Shown piece after piece: positions 19,635 through 27,365 of a stretch of DNA of 64,000 bases. How positions within the stretch are numbered: the stretch's first letter is position 1; each line of letters begins with the position of its first letter. The translations under genes were made by a program, and so were the position numbers. Location of the stretch: NCBI GenBank assembly GCA_902765395.1, contig CACWZP010000002.1:1-64000 (forward strand), given 5' to 3'. The notes beneath the pieces are model-generated. The model saw only the letters and a program-made list of their open reading frames with translations. It was not told the origin of the DNA and did not search any database. This stretch comes from an uncultured Eubacteriales bacterium (GTDB lineage Bacteria; Bacillota; Clostridia; Christensenellales; Aristaeellaceae).

Positions 19635-20156
19635 TTATTCGCCCTTTCTGCGAATGCGCACCTGCAGCTTGCCGACTTTCTTGTACGTCAGGCCGTGCAT
19701 GAGGAAGTCCACGAATATCAGCACGCCCAGGAACGTGAAGACGCCGACCACGCCCCAGAACAGCAGGGCCTCCGGTATGTCCGGCAGCACGCCCAGAAGC
19801 ATGAGCATGTTCCTGTTGTTGACCACGTTGCGCGCCACGTACAGGCCCGCCATGATCAGGCACAGGATGGAGATGAGCCCCAGGGCGAAGCAGATGTAGC
19901 TGACAGAGCTGTTGTACCGGGTCTTGTTCATGTAGATCAGGCCGTGCATGACGAGATTCACGCAGATCAGCAGGCCGATGAAGGCGAACACGCCGATGGT
20001 GACCGCTGAAATGGTGGTGGTCGCGGTGTTTTGCAGCACCGTGAGCGAGGTGGAAAGCCGGGTCAGCGTTTTTTCAATATAGGAAGCGGTGATGGCCCCG
20101 GCGGCGGTAAAACCGAAAAAGGCAATCAACCCAAGAAGAATACTGATAACACCCAT
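19635..20156 (-). CDS. Four-helix membrane protein with internal duplication
   Basis: 173 residues, four predicted helices. Two halves repeat: GVFAFIGLLICVNLVMHGLIY in the first and GVFTFLGVLIFVDFLMHGLTY in the second, each followed by a short basic turn. I do not know the family. The C-terminus (KLQVRIRRKGE) is basic. Monocistronic, with AGAAGGAG before ATG 20156 and a TTGACA promoter. The duplicated 'F-G-hhI-hhhhMHGL-Y' segment suggests a pseudo-symmetric membrane bundle. Confidence 0.7.
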   Translation of the reverse strand: MGVISILLGLIAFFGFTAAGAITASYIEKTLTRLSTSLTVLQNTATTTISAVTIGVFAFIGLLICVNLVMHGLIYMNKTRYNSSVSYICFALGLISILCLIMAGLYVARNVVNNRNMLMLLGVLPDIPEALLFWGVVGVFTFLGVLIFVDFLMHGLTYKKVGKLQVRIRRKGE

Positions 20157-20200
20157 TGTGATTGCTCCTTCTGATGTATATTTTGAACCAGTGTAGGGCC

Positions 20201-20230
20201 ATTATAGCGACAGGGCGCCGGGAGTGTCAA
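20201..20230 (-). promoter_or_regulatory. Promoter for the four-helix membrane protein
   Basis: TTGACA (20230-20225), 18-nt spacer, TATAAT (20206-20201) on the minus strand. Confidence 0.65.
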
Positions 20231-20277
20231 GGGAAAGCGCAGAATTGTCGAAAAATCGTCCTGTGGCAAACAAAAAA

Positions 20278-20377
20278 GATCCTTCGGCTGCACCCTGCTT
20301 TCGCAGGGCTCCGCTCAGGATGACAACGAAACTCTGTCATCCTGAGTGGAGACGCGAAGCGGCGCAGTCGAAGGATC
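20278..20377. repeat. Interspersed inverted repeat, family A copy 2
   Basis: Outer arms GATCCTTCG.../...CGAAGGATC and inner arms CTCAGGATGACA/TGTCATCCTGAG match the copy at 1585-1655, but short insertions lengthen each arm. It occupies most of the 290-nt gap between nfnB and the four-helix gene; the rest of the gap holds the promoter at 20201 and an unstructured 20378-20446 stretch. Confidence 0.8.
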
Positions 20378-20446
20378 CGTCCGATCGAACAAGCAGGACG
20401 TAAGGGGTGGAGAATGGATGATGCTCCGGTCCCTGTTCCTGTTCCC

Positions 20447-21868
20447 TTATTTCCCCTTGATATACTCGTCGATGGCCGCGGCGGCGTTCTTGCCCGCGCC
20501 CATGGCCAGGATGACCGTGGCCGCGCCGGTGACGGCGTCGCCGCCGGCGTAGACGCCCTCGCGGGACGTGAGGCCGTCCTCGCCCTGGGTGACGATGCAG
20601 CCGTGCTTGTTGGCCTCAAGGCCCGGGGTGGTGGAGCGGATCAGCGGGTTGGGGGAGGTGCCGATGGCCATGATCATGGTGTCGATGTCCAGCGTGAATT
20701 CGCTGCCCTCCTTCACCACGGGCCTGCGGCGCCCGGAGGCGTCCGGCTCGCCCAGCTCCATCTCCACGCACCGCATGCCGATGACCTCGCCGTTTTTCGG
20801 GTCGCGGGGATCGTCCGGGTTGTTGTAGCCCAGCACCTCGACGGGGTTGGTGAGGGTCTTGAAGATGATGCCCTCCTCCTGGGCGTGCTCCACCTCTTCC
20901 TTTCGGGCGGGCAGCTCGTTCATGGAGCGGCGATAGACGATATAGACCTCCTCGGCGCCGAGGCGCTTGGCGGAGCGGGCCGCGTCCATGGCCACGTTGC
21001 CGCCGCCCACGACGGCCACCTTTTTGCCGTGGCGGATGGGGGTCTTACTGTCGGGCAGGTAGGCCTTCATCAGGTTGATGCGGGTCAGGAACTCGTTGGC
21101 GGAGTAGACGCCCTTCAGGCTCTCGCCGGGGATGTTCATGAACCTCGGCAGGCCCGCGCCGGAGCCGATGAACACGGCTTCGTTGCCCATCTCGAACAGC
21201 TCGTCGATGGTCAGTACCTTGCCGATGACCATGTCGGTCTCGATGTCCACGCCCAGCGCCTTCAGGTTGTCCACTTCCTTGTTCACGATGGCCTTGGGCA
21301 GGCGGAACTCGGGGATGCCGTAGCTCAGCACGCCGCCGGCCACATGCAGCGCCTCGTACACCGTCACCTTGTAGCCCATGCGCGCCAGGTCGCCCGCGCA
21401 GGTGAGGCCCGCGGGGCCGGCGCCGATCACGGCCACCCTGTGCCCGTTGCCCTCCGGGGCCTTGGGGGCCTCGGCGGCGTGCTCGCGGTGCCAGTCGGCC
21501 ACGAAGCGCTCGAGGCGGCCGATGCCCACCGGCTCGCCCTTGATGCCGCGCACGCACTTGGATTCGCACTGGGTCTCCTGGGGACACACGCGGCCGCACA
21601 CGGCGGGCAGGCTGGAGGAGCGGTTGATGACCTCAAACGCGCCCTCGATGTCCTCGTTGGCCAGCCTTTCGATGAAGGCGGGGATGTCGATCTGCACGGG
21701 GCACTTGCTGACGCAGGGCTTGTTCTTGCAGTTCAGGCAGCGCCGCGCCTCTTCGATGGCCATTTCATAGGTGTAGCCGGTGGCCACTTCCTCGAACACC
21801 TTGTTGCGGTAGTCCGGGGCCAGGGAGGGCATGGGGCACTTGGTCAGGCTCATGTTCTTCTGCGCCAT
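20447..21868 (-). CDS. nfnB: NfnB: large subunit of NADH-dependent ferredoxin:NADP+ oxidoreductase (GltA/GltD-like)
   Basis: 473 residues from ATG 21868, 1 nt after the nfnA stop with AGGAGG upstream; a longer in-frame start at 21925 would overlap nfnA. Two cysteine motifs, CLNCKNKPCVSKCPVQ and CGRVCPQETQCESKC, bind [4Fe-4S] clusters. Two dinucleotide folds follow (VIGAGPAGLTCAGDLA for FAD, VVGGGNVAMDAARSAKRLG for NADPH). The sequence alone could be read as homotetrameric glutamate synthase small subunit; the adjacent NfnA makes NfnAB more likely. NfnAB couples NADPH to NADH and reduced ferredoxin by electron bifurcation in anaerobes. Confidence 0.87.
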   Translation of the reverse strand: MAQKNMSLTKCPMPSLAPDYRNKVFEEVATGYTYEMAIEEARRCLNCKNKPCVSKCPVQIDIPAFIERLANEDIEGAFEVINRSSSLPAVCGRVCPQETQCESKCVRGIKGEPVGIGRLERFVADWHREHAAEAPKAPEGNGHRVAVIGAGPAGLTCAGDLARMGYKVTVYEALHVAGGVLSYGIPEFRLPKAIVNKEVDNLKALGVDIETDMVIGKVLTIDELFEMGNEAVFIGSGAGLPRFMNIPGESLKGVYSANEFLTRINLMKAYLPDSKTPIRHGKKVAVVGGGNVAMDAARSAKRLGAEEVYIVYRRSMNELPARKEEVEHAQEEGIIFKTLTNPVEVLGYNNPDDPRDPKNGEVIGMRCVEMELGEPDASGRRRPVVKEGSEFTLDIDTMIMAIGTSPNPLIRSTTPGLEANKHGCIVTQGEDGLTSREGVYAGGDAVTGAATVILAMGAGKNAAAAIDEYIKGK

Positions 21869-21869
21869 G

Positions 21870-22712
21870 TCATTCCGCCTCCTTCTGCAAGAGATTGCAC
21901 ATTTCCTCGCGCTTGTGCTGTTCAAAATCCCGGTAGATCGCGCCGCGGCGCATGGCCTCGTCGAAGTCCACCAGGTGGCCGTCGAAGTCCGGCCCGTCCA
22001 CGCAGGCGAACTTCGTCTCGCCGCCCACGGTCAGCCGGCAGCCGCCGCACATGCCCGTGCCGTCGATCATGATGGGGTTCATGGAGATCACGGTCCTGAT
22101 GCCATGCTTTTTGGTGAGCAGGCACACGAACTTCATCATGATCACCGGGCCGATGGCGATCACCTCGTCGTATTCGTTGCCCTCGTTGATCAGCGCCTCC
22201 AGGGCGTTGGTCACCAGGCCCTTTTCGCCGTAGCTGCCGTCGTCGGTCATCATCTTCACGACCTTCGAGCAGGCGCGGAACTCGTCCTCCAGGATCACCA
22301 GGTCCTTGCTCCGGAAACCCACGATGGAGTGCACCTCGCAGCCGTTTTCGGCCAGCGCCCGGGCCACCGGCAGCGCAATGGCGCAGCCCACGCCGCCGCC
22401 CACCACGGCCACCTTCCTGAAGCCCTCCACCTCGCTGGCCCTTCCCAGCGGGCCCACGAAGTCGGGCAGGAAGTCGCCCGCGTTCAGGGCGTTCAGCTCC
22501 ATGGTGGTGCCGCCGACGATCTGGAAGATGATGTCCACGGTGCCCTTGTCCCGGTCATAGCCCGCGATGGTCAGCGGGATGCGTTCGCCGTCCTCGCTGG
22601 CGCGCAGGATGATGAACTGGCCGGCCCGCGCCTTGCGGGCCACCAGCGGCGCTTCCACCACCATCTTCGTCACGGTGGGGTTCAGCGGCTGCTTTTCAAC
22701 AATTCTGAACAT
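21870..22712 (-). CDS. nfnA: NfnA: FAD/NAD-binding and [2Fe-2S] subunit (SudB/PyrK-like)
   Basis: 280 residues. Ferredoxin reductase-like: an FAD-binding barrel (1-95), an NAD fold with GGGVGCAIALPVARAL, and a C-terminal cysteine set in GTGMCGGCRL followed by FACVDGPDFDGH that ligates [2Fe-2S]. Matches the small subunit of NfnAB and the beta subunit of sulfide dehydrogenase. Ends 1 nt before nfnB, so the two are translationally coupled. GAAGGAGG precedes ATG 22712. Confidence 0.87.
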   Translation of the reverse strand: MFRIVEKQPLNPTVTKMVVEAPLVARKARAGQFIILRASEDGERIPLTIAGYDRDKGTVDIIFQIVGGTTMELNALNAGDFLPDFVGPLGRASEVEGFRKVAVVGGGVGCAIALPVARALAENGCEVHSIVGFRSKDLVILEDEFRACSKVVKMMTDDGSYGEKGLVTNALEALINEGNEYDEVIAIGPVIMMKFVCLLTKKHGIRTVISMNPIMIDGTGMCGGCRLTVGGETKFACVDGPDFDGHLVDFDEAMRRGAIYRDFEQHKREEMCNLLQKEAE

Positions 22713-22783
22713 GGTCTCGGTCTGCCTCCTTCGGCAATGCTCGGTCGGTCGCGCTCGTCTGAAATCGATCCTTTTGCTAATTT

Positions 22784-22812
22784 ATCATAGCACATTGAAG
22801 AATGAAATGCAA
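22784..22812 (-). promoter_or_regulatory. Promoter for nfnAB
   Basis: TTGCAT (22812-22807), 17-nt spacer, TATGAT (22789-22784) on the minus strand, leaving a 71-nt leader. Confidence 0.6.
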
Positions 22813-22824
22813 ATGAAATATGAA

Positions 22825-22920
22825 GGAGCGGGGAACAGGGAACAGGAAGCAGGGAGAAGGGAGCAGGGAGTAGGGATGGTGGCTGCCGCAAATTCTGCAG
22901 GGGCGGCGCTGCGCCGCCCG
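22825..22920. repeat. Composite interspersed repeat, family C copy 1
   Basis: A purine-rich half (GGGAACAGGGAACAGGAAGC, AGGGAGCAGGGAGTAGGG), then GGCTGCCGC, then the GC palindrome GCAGGGGCGGCGCTGCGCCG. Same order at 35739-35798 and 42653-42724. Lies between folC (downstream end) and nfnA. Confidence 0.8.
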
Positions 22921-22955
22921 GCAAGTGCTCGGGGAGAACAGTACGGGGATGCGGC

Positions 22956-24317
22956 CTACAGCCCAAGCGCCTTCATTACGTCTCCCAGCATGTACAGCGA
23001 GCCGCAGGCGCACACGGCGCCGTCCGGCCCGGCCATTTGTACGGCGGCTTCAACGCCCCGGGCCACGCTGTCGCAGGGCGTGGCGGGCAGGCCCAGCGTC
23101 CGCCCGATGAACGCGCTCAGCTCCGCCGCGGGCAGGGCCCGGGGGTTGTCCGGCGTCACGGTGACGAAGGCGCTGGCAAACGGCGCCAGGCGGCGGAACA
23201 TGTCGCCGTAGTCCTTGTCGGCCATGCAGCCGCACAGGAACACCAGCTTCCGCCCGGGCAGGTATTCCCGCAGCGCGGCCTCCAGCGCGGCGAGACACTG
23301 GGGGTTGTGGCCGCCGTCGGCGATGAACAGCGGGTCTCTTCCCAGAACCTGGAACCGCCCGGGCCAGGTGACCTGCGCCAGCCCTTCGCGCACGGCTGTC
23401 TCCGGGATGTCCCAGCCGCGCCCGCGCAGCGCGCCCACGGCGGTCAGGGCCGTGGCGGCGTTGTCCAGCTGATGCGCCCCCAGCAGCGGCAGCGACAGCC
23501 CCCTCAAATCGCCCCAGTCGAAGCGCTGGCCCTCCAGCGACGCGGACAGGGGCCGCAGGGCGGCAAAGTCCGCCACGGTCAGCGGCGCGGCCTTCTCCCG
23601 GCAGATCTCGGCGATCACCGCCTCCACCGACGGCTTTTGATGGTACAGCACGCAGGGCCGGCCGGGCTTCACGATGCCGGCCTTGGTGCGGGCGATGGCC
23701 TCCACCGTGTCACCCAGGAACTTCGTGTGGTCCAGACCGATGTTCGTTATCACGGCGCACTCGGTGTTTTCGATCACGTTGGTGGCGTCCCAGTCGCCAC
23801 CCATGCCCACCTCGCAGACCACGATGTCGCACCGCTCCCGCCGGAAGTATTCAAACCCCAGCGCAGTGATCAGCTCGAATTCCGACGGGTGCTCCCGCAT
23901 GGCGTCGGCGTGGGGGCGCACGTACTCCGTCAGCGCGCACAGCTTCTCATCGGAGATCTCCACCCCGTCCACCTGCATGCGCTCGTTGAAGCGGACGATG
24001 TAGGGCGAGGTGTAAAGCCCCGTGCGATAGCCGGCCCGGCGCAGGATCGCGGCCAGCATCGCCGCCGTGGAGCCCTTGCCGTTGGTGCCCGCGATGTGCA
24101 CGAATTTCAGCGCCTTCTCGGGGTTGCCCAGCCGGGAAAGCAGCTCCCGCTCCCGCTCGAGCCCCGGGATGGTGCCCAGCCAGGAGACGGAGTGGATGTA
24201 TTGCAACGCTTCGGAGATGTTCGTAGTGATCGCTTCCTTTTCAAGAATCAGAGAGTTCAGAGTTGAGAGTTCAGAGTGAAGATAATAGTGGTGCGTACAG
24301 CCGCGCGTCCCGGACAC
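22956..24317 (-). CDS. folC: Bifunctional folylpolyglutamate synthase / dihydrofolate synthase (start uncertain)
   Basis: Adds glutamate to folates. Conserved parts: IHSVSWLGTIPGLER, the P-loop IAGTNGKGSTAAM, TSPYIVRFNERMQVDG, EVGMGGDWDATNVI and GGHNPQCL. Family similarity begins near 24218 (ISEALQYIHS). The listed GTG 24317 adds 33 residues encoded by an interspersed repeat (24248-24356) and has no ribosome site. Closer in-frame choices are only CTG, ATC, ACG or a later TTG; AAAAGGAAG at about 24230 would favour a non-ATG start near 24220. The repeat probably replaced the original start region. Follows folT, which is under a THF riboswitch, so folate sensing likely extends to folC. Confidence 0.88.
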   Translation of the reverse strand: MSGTRGCTHHYYLHSELSTLNSLILEKEAITTNISEALQYIHSVSWLGTIPGLERERELLSRLGNPEKALKFVHIAGTNGKGSTAAMLAAILRRAGYRTGLYTSPYIVRFNERMQVDGVEISDEKLCALTEYVRPHADAMREHPSEFELITALGFEYFRRERCDIVVCEVGMGGDWDATNVIENTECAVITNIGLDHTKFLGDTVEAIARTKAGIVKPGRPCVLYHQKPSVEAVIAEICREKAAPLTVADFAALRPLSASLEGQRFDWGDLRGLSLPLLGAHQLDNAATALTAVGALRGRGWDIPETAVREGLAQVTWPGRFQVLGRDPLFIADGGHNPQCLAALEAALREYLPGRKLVFLCGCMADKDYGDMFRRLAPFASAFVTVTPDNPRALPAAELSAFIGRTLGLPATPCDSVARGVEAAVQMAGPDGAVCACGSLYMLGDVMKALGL

Positions 24318-24356
24318 TTCAATCTAAACTCTAAACTCTTAACTCTCAACTCTGAT
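24248..24356. repeat. Inverted repeat, family D copy 1, spanning the folT-folC junction
   Basis: AGAGTTCAGAGTTGAGAGTT-type motif at 24248-24277 is mirrored by AACTCTTAACTCTCAACTCTGA at 24335-24356. A single-arm relative at 57603-57652 shares about 48 aligned bases (TCCCGG.CACTTC.ATCT.AACTCT...). It supplies the folT stop codon and reaches the folC 5' end. Confidence 0.8.
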
Positions 24357-24870
24357 ATATTCCCAAGTGCTCAAACACCTTCGACCGGAACAGGCCATAG
24401 ACCACCGCGGCGTTGACTGCGGAGGTGATGGCGAACTGCACGGCCCGTGAGCCCAGGAACCAGACGAAGCTGTGGGTGCCGTAGAAGAAGGCCAGCCACC
24501 AGCTCTGCCACAGCACGTGGCCCAGCACCACGGCGGGCAGGAAGGAGAGCAGTATGCGCAGGTAATCGGGCTTTTTCAGCACGCGGGAGCGCATCAGCCC
24601 CGCGCATACGCCGATCAGCACCGGCGGCAGGGCGAACACCGGGTTATAGCCGTAGCCGGAGAACAGGCAGCCCACGGCGTCGCCCACCAGGCCCACGCAG
24701 CCGCCGGCCAGCGGCCCGAACAGCAGCCCGGCCACGATGATGGGCACGGCCTCGATGGAAAAGCGCGTGGTGGGGTTGGGCATGGGAACGATGAAGCGGG
24801 CCAGCACCACCTCGATGGCCGAGAGCAGCGCCAGCGTGACCAGGGTTTTGGTATTCAGGCGATTGGACAT
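24346..24870 (-). CDS. folT: Folate ECF transporter, substrate-binding (S) component
   Basis: 174 residues from ATG 24870. Six hydrophobic segments. MNPTTRFSIEAVPIIVAGLLFGPL-like text (here MPNPTTRFSIEAVPIIVAGL), GGCVGLVGDAVGCLF and SGYGYNPVFALPPVLIG are typical of FolT. Works with the shared EcfA1/A2/T module, which is not in this window. Expression is read as controlled by the THF riboswitch at 24937-25047 with the SD-sequestering hairpin next to the ATG. The last codons CAG AGT TGA come from the family D repeat, so the true ancestral C-terminus may have differed. Confidence 0.9.
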   Translation of the reverse strand: MSNRLNTKTLVTLALLSAIEVVLARFIVPMPNPTTRFSIEAVPIIVAGLLFGPLAGGCVGLVGDAVGCLFSGYGYNPVFALPPVLIGVCAGLMRSRVLKKPDYLRILLSFLPAVVLGHVLWQSWWLAFFYGTHSFVWFLGSRAVQFAITSAVNAAVVYGLFRSKVFEHLGIYQS

Positions 24871-24893
24871 AAAAAATCCTCCGTTTCGGAGGA
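24871..24893 (-). promoter_or_regulatory. Expression platform hairpin of the folT riboswitch
   Basis: RNA sense: TCCTCCG (24893-24887), AAA, CGGAGGA (24883-24877), TTTTTT (24876-24871), ATG. The 3' arm contains the GGAGG ribosome site, and the U6 gives it terminator shape as well. Confidence 0.75.
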
Positions 24894-24936
24894 GGTTGGA
24901 CGTGGGTCTCGCTGATTGGACATAGTCGTACCCGCG

Positions 24937-25047
24937 CGACGGTTCAGCGGATGCGAAATGGCACCGCGGGGCCGCTTCCGGCTCCTTCGCCCGGCGGCAA
25001 CCTCCCATCCGCCGGTACTTGACGCGCCATTCCTACTCATTCCATCG
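24937..25047 (-). ncRNA. Tetrahydrofolate (THF) riboswitch
   Basis: In RNA sense the leader shows the conserved blocks of the THF-I aptamer in order: GAGTAGG, GGCGCGTCAAGTA, GGATGGGA, GGTTGCCGCC, GGCGAA, GCGGTGCCATTTC and GCATCCGCTG. A P1 helix can form between CGATGG (25047-25042) and CCGTCG (24942-24937) with an AA/AA internal loop. It lies just upstream of folT, the commonest THF riboswitch target. Sequence and context support it strongly; binding is inferred. Confidence 0.88.
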
Positions 25048-25089
25048 ACAGGCTTTGCCGCGACGCCCCGATCGGCATCGCTCGCGCTT

Positions 25090-25118
25090 ATTATAGAACA
25101 ATCGCGGGCAAGTTGCAA
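25090..25118 (-). promoter_or_regulatory. Promoter of the folT riboswitch transcript
   Basis: TTGCAA (25118-25113), 17-nt spacer, TATAAT (25095-25090) on the minus strand. Its -35 lies in the loop of the upstream gene's terminator. Confidence 0.75.
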
Positions 25119-25131
25119 CGCCTGCCCGCGA
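25102..25131 (-). terminator. Terminator of the zinc-ribbon gene
   Basis: 9-bp perfect stem TCGCGGGCA/TGCCCGCGA with a 12-nt loop, followed by TTGTTC on the minus strand. Overlaps the folT promoter. Confidence 0.65.
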
Positions 25132-25160
25132 CTTTTACCGTATATTCACATTGCCGGCCG

Positions 25161-26537
25161 TCAGCCGTCCACGTCCAGGTACAGCGCGATCAGCTTGGGA
25201 TAGTACTGGGACTGGTACATCTGCTGGCCGTCCACGTAGGCGTAGGCCAGGTAGCGGCGGCCCATGACCGGGTTGGTCACGCTGCTCTGGTTCTCCAGCA
25301 CCACCAGCTGGCGCTCCTCCGTGCCCACGTCCATCACCAGATAGCTGGCGCCGTTGTCGTCGGTGAAGCTGTCGAGGATCGGGCCCTTGCAGGCGAAGCT
25401 CTGGTAGTGCCAGTTTTCAAACAGCTTCTTCAACTGGTCGTAGTCCATCTTCCAGGCCCGGCCGGACATCTCCGCCAGCGAGGGCTTGTAGTTCACGGCG
25501 AAGCTGATCACCGCATCCTCCTTGCCGGGCATGCTGGCGTGGAAGCGCACGATGTTCTCGCCATAGTTGGTGAACTTGCTGATGAAGGAGAAGCGGCCGG
25601 TGGTGGCGTCCACCTGCAGGCTCTCGGGGATGTAGTCGGTGTCCACGGAGATGGAGGCCCCCGGCTCGGTGGTGCCGGTGATGGCCATGGTGCGGGCGGA
25701 AGACACGTCGGACACGGTGGTGTCCAGCTCCAGGTCGATGTCGTAGTGCTCGCGGAAGATGACCAGCTCCCGGCGGCACTCCCGGTGCTTGGGCGTGCGC
25801 ACGATCAGCGTGATCACGTTGTCGCCGATGGGCTTTACGCCCACGTAGGTGGACAGCAGGCCGCTGCGGTCCACGGACTCGGTCACGTCCTCGCCGTTGA
25901 TGAACACGGTGCTGCCCGGCACCACGTTCAGCACCAGCGGATACACGCCGGTGACCACGGTGGTGCGCTCCTGGGCGGGGGTGGTCACCACCAGGGGCGA
26001 CTCCGGAACCTCCACCTGGAAGTTGAAGGGGGGCAGCTCGGTCTTGGTGCCCTTCTCGGTGATCAGCATGGGGGACAGGGTGATGTCGGCATATTCGATG
26101 TCGGCCACGTTGGCGTCGAACCAGTCCGAATCCGCCACCTCCATGCGGGCCACGCCGCCGGAGATGGTCAGCGAGCGCTCCATCTCGGGCAGGTAGATCT
26201 GGTCGCCGTCCTTGCCGTAGAAGATCATGGCGTGGCCGGAGCGCAGGTCCTCCATCTGCACCTGGGACACCTTGGGCGTGTAGACGCCGCGGGTGTACAG
26301 GCGGGTGAGCTGGTAGCTGCGGATCCAGCTGGCCAGCTTGAAGCCGCCGATCACCAGCGCCGCCGCGAACGCCACCACCGCCAGGGCGATCAGCGCCTTC
26401 TGCAGCGGGGTGCGCTTCTCCTTCGGGGCGCGCAGATCCTCCCGCTCCTCGGCCTGGGCCGTGGGCAGGGGCTGTTTGCAGTTGGGGCAGTAGAGCGCGT
26501 CGCTGGCGCACACGCTGCCGCAATAGGGACATTTCAC
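25161..26537 (-). CDS. Zinc-ribbon, single-pass membrane protein with extracytoplasmic beta domains
   Basis: 458 residues from GTG 26537, with GGAGG 8 nt upstream; a longer frame start has no ribosome site. The N-terminus VKCPYCGSVCASDALYCPNCKQP is a zinc ribbon (two CxxC pairs). A helix follows at ~47-70, then a large outer part (~75-458) with repeated beta-rich modules of 80-90 residues, one resembling a PEGA-like or Big-like fold (VPGSTVFINGEDVT). Such 'zinc-ribbon plus TM plus beta' proteins are common in gut Clostridia and unassigned. It has its own promoter and terminator. A cell-surface sensing or adhesion role is only a guess. Confidence 0.8.
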   Translation of the reverse strand: MKCPYCGSVCASDALYCPNCKQPLPTAQAEEREDLRAPKEKRTPLQKALIALAVVAFAAALVIGGFKLASWIRSYQLTRLYTRGVYTPKVSQVQMEDLRSGHAMIFYGKDGDQIYLPEMERSLTISGGVARMEVADSDWFDANVADIEYADITLSPMLITEKGTKTELPPFNFQVEVPESPLVVTTPAQERTTVVTGVYPLVLNVVPGSTVFINGEDVTESVDRSGLLSTYVGVKPIGDNVITLIVRTPKHRECRRELVIFREHYDIDLELDTTVSDVSSARTMAITGTTEPGASISVDTDYIPESLQVDATTGRFSFISKFTNYGENIVRFHASMPGKEDAVISFAVNYKPSLAEMSGRAWKMDYDQLKKLFENWHYQSFACKGPILDSFTDDNGASYLVMDVGTEERQLVVLENQSSVTNPVMGRRYLAYAYVDGQQMYQSQYYPKLIALYLDVDG

Positions 26538-26611
26538 GGTTTGGCCTCCGGTATTGGCAATGAAATCCAACGCCTCCCCGCGAGGGGAAGCCTGAAATAC
26601 GTACACCCGTT

Positions 26612-26640
26612 AGTATACCACATATCCCCGCCCAACGCAA
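26612..26640 (-). promoter_or_regulatory. Promoter of the zinc-ribbon gene
   Basis: TTGCGT (26640-26635), 17-nt spacer, TATACT (26617-26612) on the minus strand. Confidence 0.55.
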
Positions 26641-26670
26641 AGAATTGTGGGTCAATTTTGTGTTTAACTA

Positions 26671-26698
26671 TCGACAATCCTGAAAATTGTGATATAAT
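26671..26698 (+). promoter_or_regulatory. Promoter of the 26769-29645 unit
   Basis: TCGACA (26671-26676), 16-nt spacer, TATAAT (26693-26698). Drives the membrane protein, cysteine desulfurase and thiI. Confidence 0.6.
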
Positions 26699-26768
26699 CT
26701 AAATGTGGAAAATTGACTTTATGGCTCCTCGGCGCGACTGTGCGGGCGGGGACGGGAGGTGCTTTGGC

Positions 26769-27365
26769 ATGGATGACTTTCTGGAGATTATCGCCGTAAG
26801 GCACAGGCAGGGCCTGTACACGATGCTGTATTACCTGTGCTGGGCAGTGCTGATCGCGTTTGCGCTGGTGGCGGCGTTCATGCTGTCCAACATCGTGGGC
26901 GTGAACCCGGAGACCGGCGGCATGGTGTTCTCCTGGCAGAGCCTGCTGTGGACTGTGGTGTTCGGCGGCGGCGCGTTTTTGCTGTGGCGCGGCTCGGACA
27001 ATTTGCGCGTGGAGTATGACTATACTTTTACCAACGGCAATCTGGACGTGAGCCGGGTGCTGAACAACAAGCGGCGCAAGTACCTGACGGCGCTGGAGAT
27101 GAAGGACGTCATCCGCTGCGGCCCCGCAGCCGGCCCGGCCTTCATGAAGACGCTGAACGAGCAGGGCGCCAAGAAGCACAACTGGTTCGTGAACCGGGAC
27201 GCCAAGCTGTATTACTTCTACTTCCAGCGCAAGAACATGAAGCACGTCATCATCGTGGAGCTGAACGACGAGATGGTGGCCATGATCCGCAGCAAGAACT
27301 ATCTGCCGCGGGGCGTGTGGTACGACGAGAACGGCAATTCGAGCTATGGTGCGAGCATATCTTGA
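26769..27365 (+). CDS. Membrane protein of unknown function (possibly DUF6106-like)
   Basis: 198 residues from ATG 26769, with GGGAGG 9 nt upstream; an earlier in-frame ATG (26703) lies almost on the -10. Two helices (about 18-42 and 52-72), then a cytosolic beta-rich domain (DYTFTNGNLDVSRVLNNKRRKYLTALEMKDV). This layout is seen in a clostridial family I recall as DUF6106, but the assignment is tentative. The 3' end overlaps the cysteine desulfurase start by 20 nt, so the two are coupled. Confidence 0.7.
   Translation: MDDFLEIIAVRHRQGLYTMLYYLCWAVLIAFALVAAFMLSNIVGVNPETGGMVFSWQSLLWTVVFGGGAFLLWRGSDNLRVEYDYTFTNGNLDVSRVLNNKRRKYLTALEMKDVIRCGPAAGPAFMKTLNEQGAKKHNWFVNRDAKLYYFYFQRKNMKHVIIVELNDEMVAMIRSKNYLPRGVWYDENGNSSYGASIS

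Noticed and set aside
20447-21868. Reading nfnB as a glutamate synthase subunit
   Set aside because: The coupled nfnA gene and the absence of a large glutamate synthase gene favour NfnAB.
24960-25000. GGCACCGCGG on the plus strand resembling a T-box core
   Set aside because: No plus-strand gene follows, and the other strand reads as a THF riboswitch.
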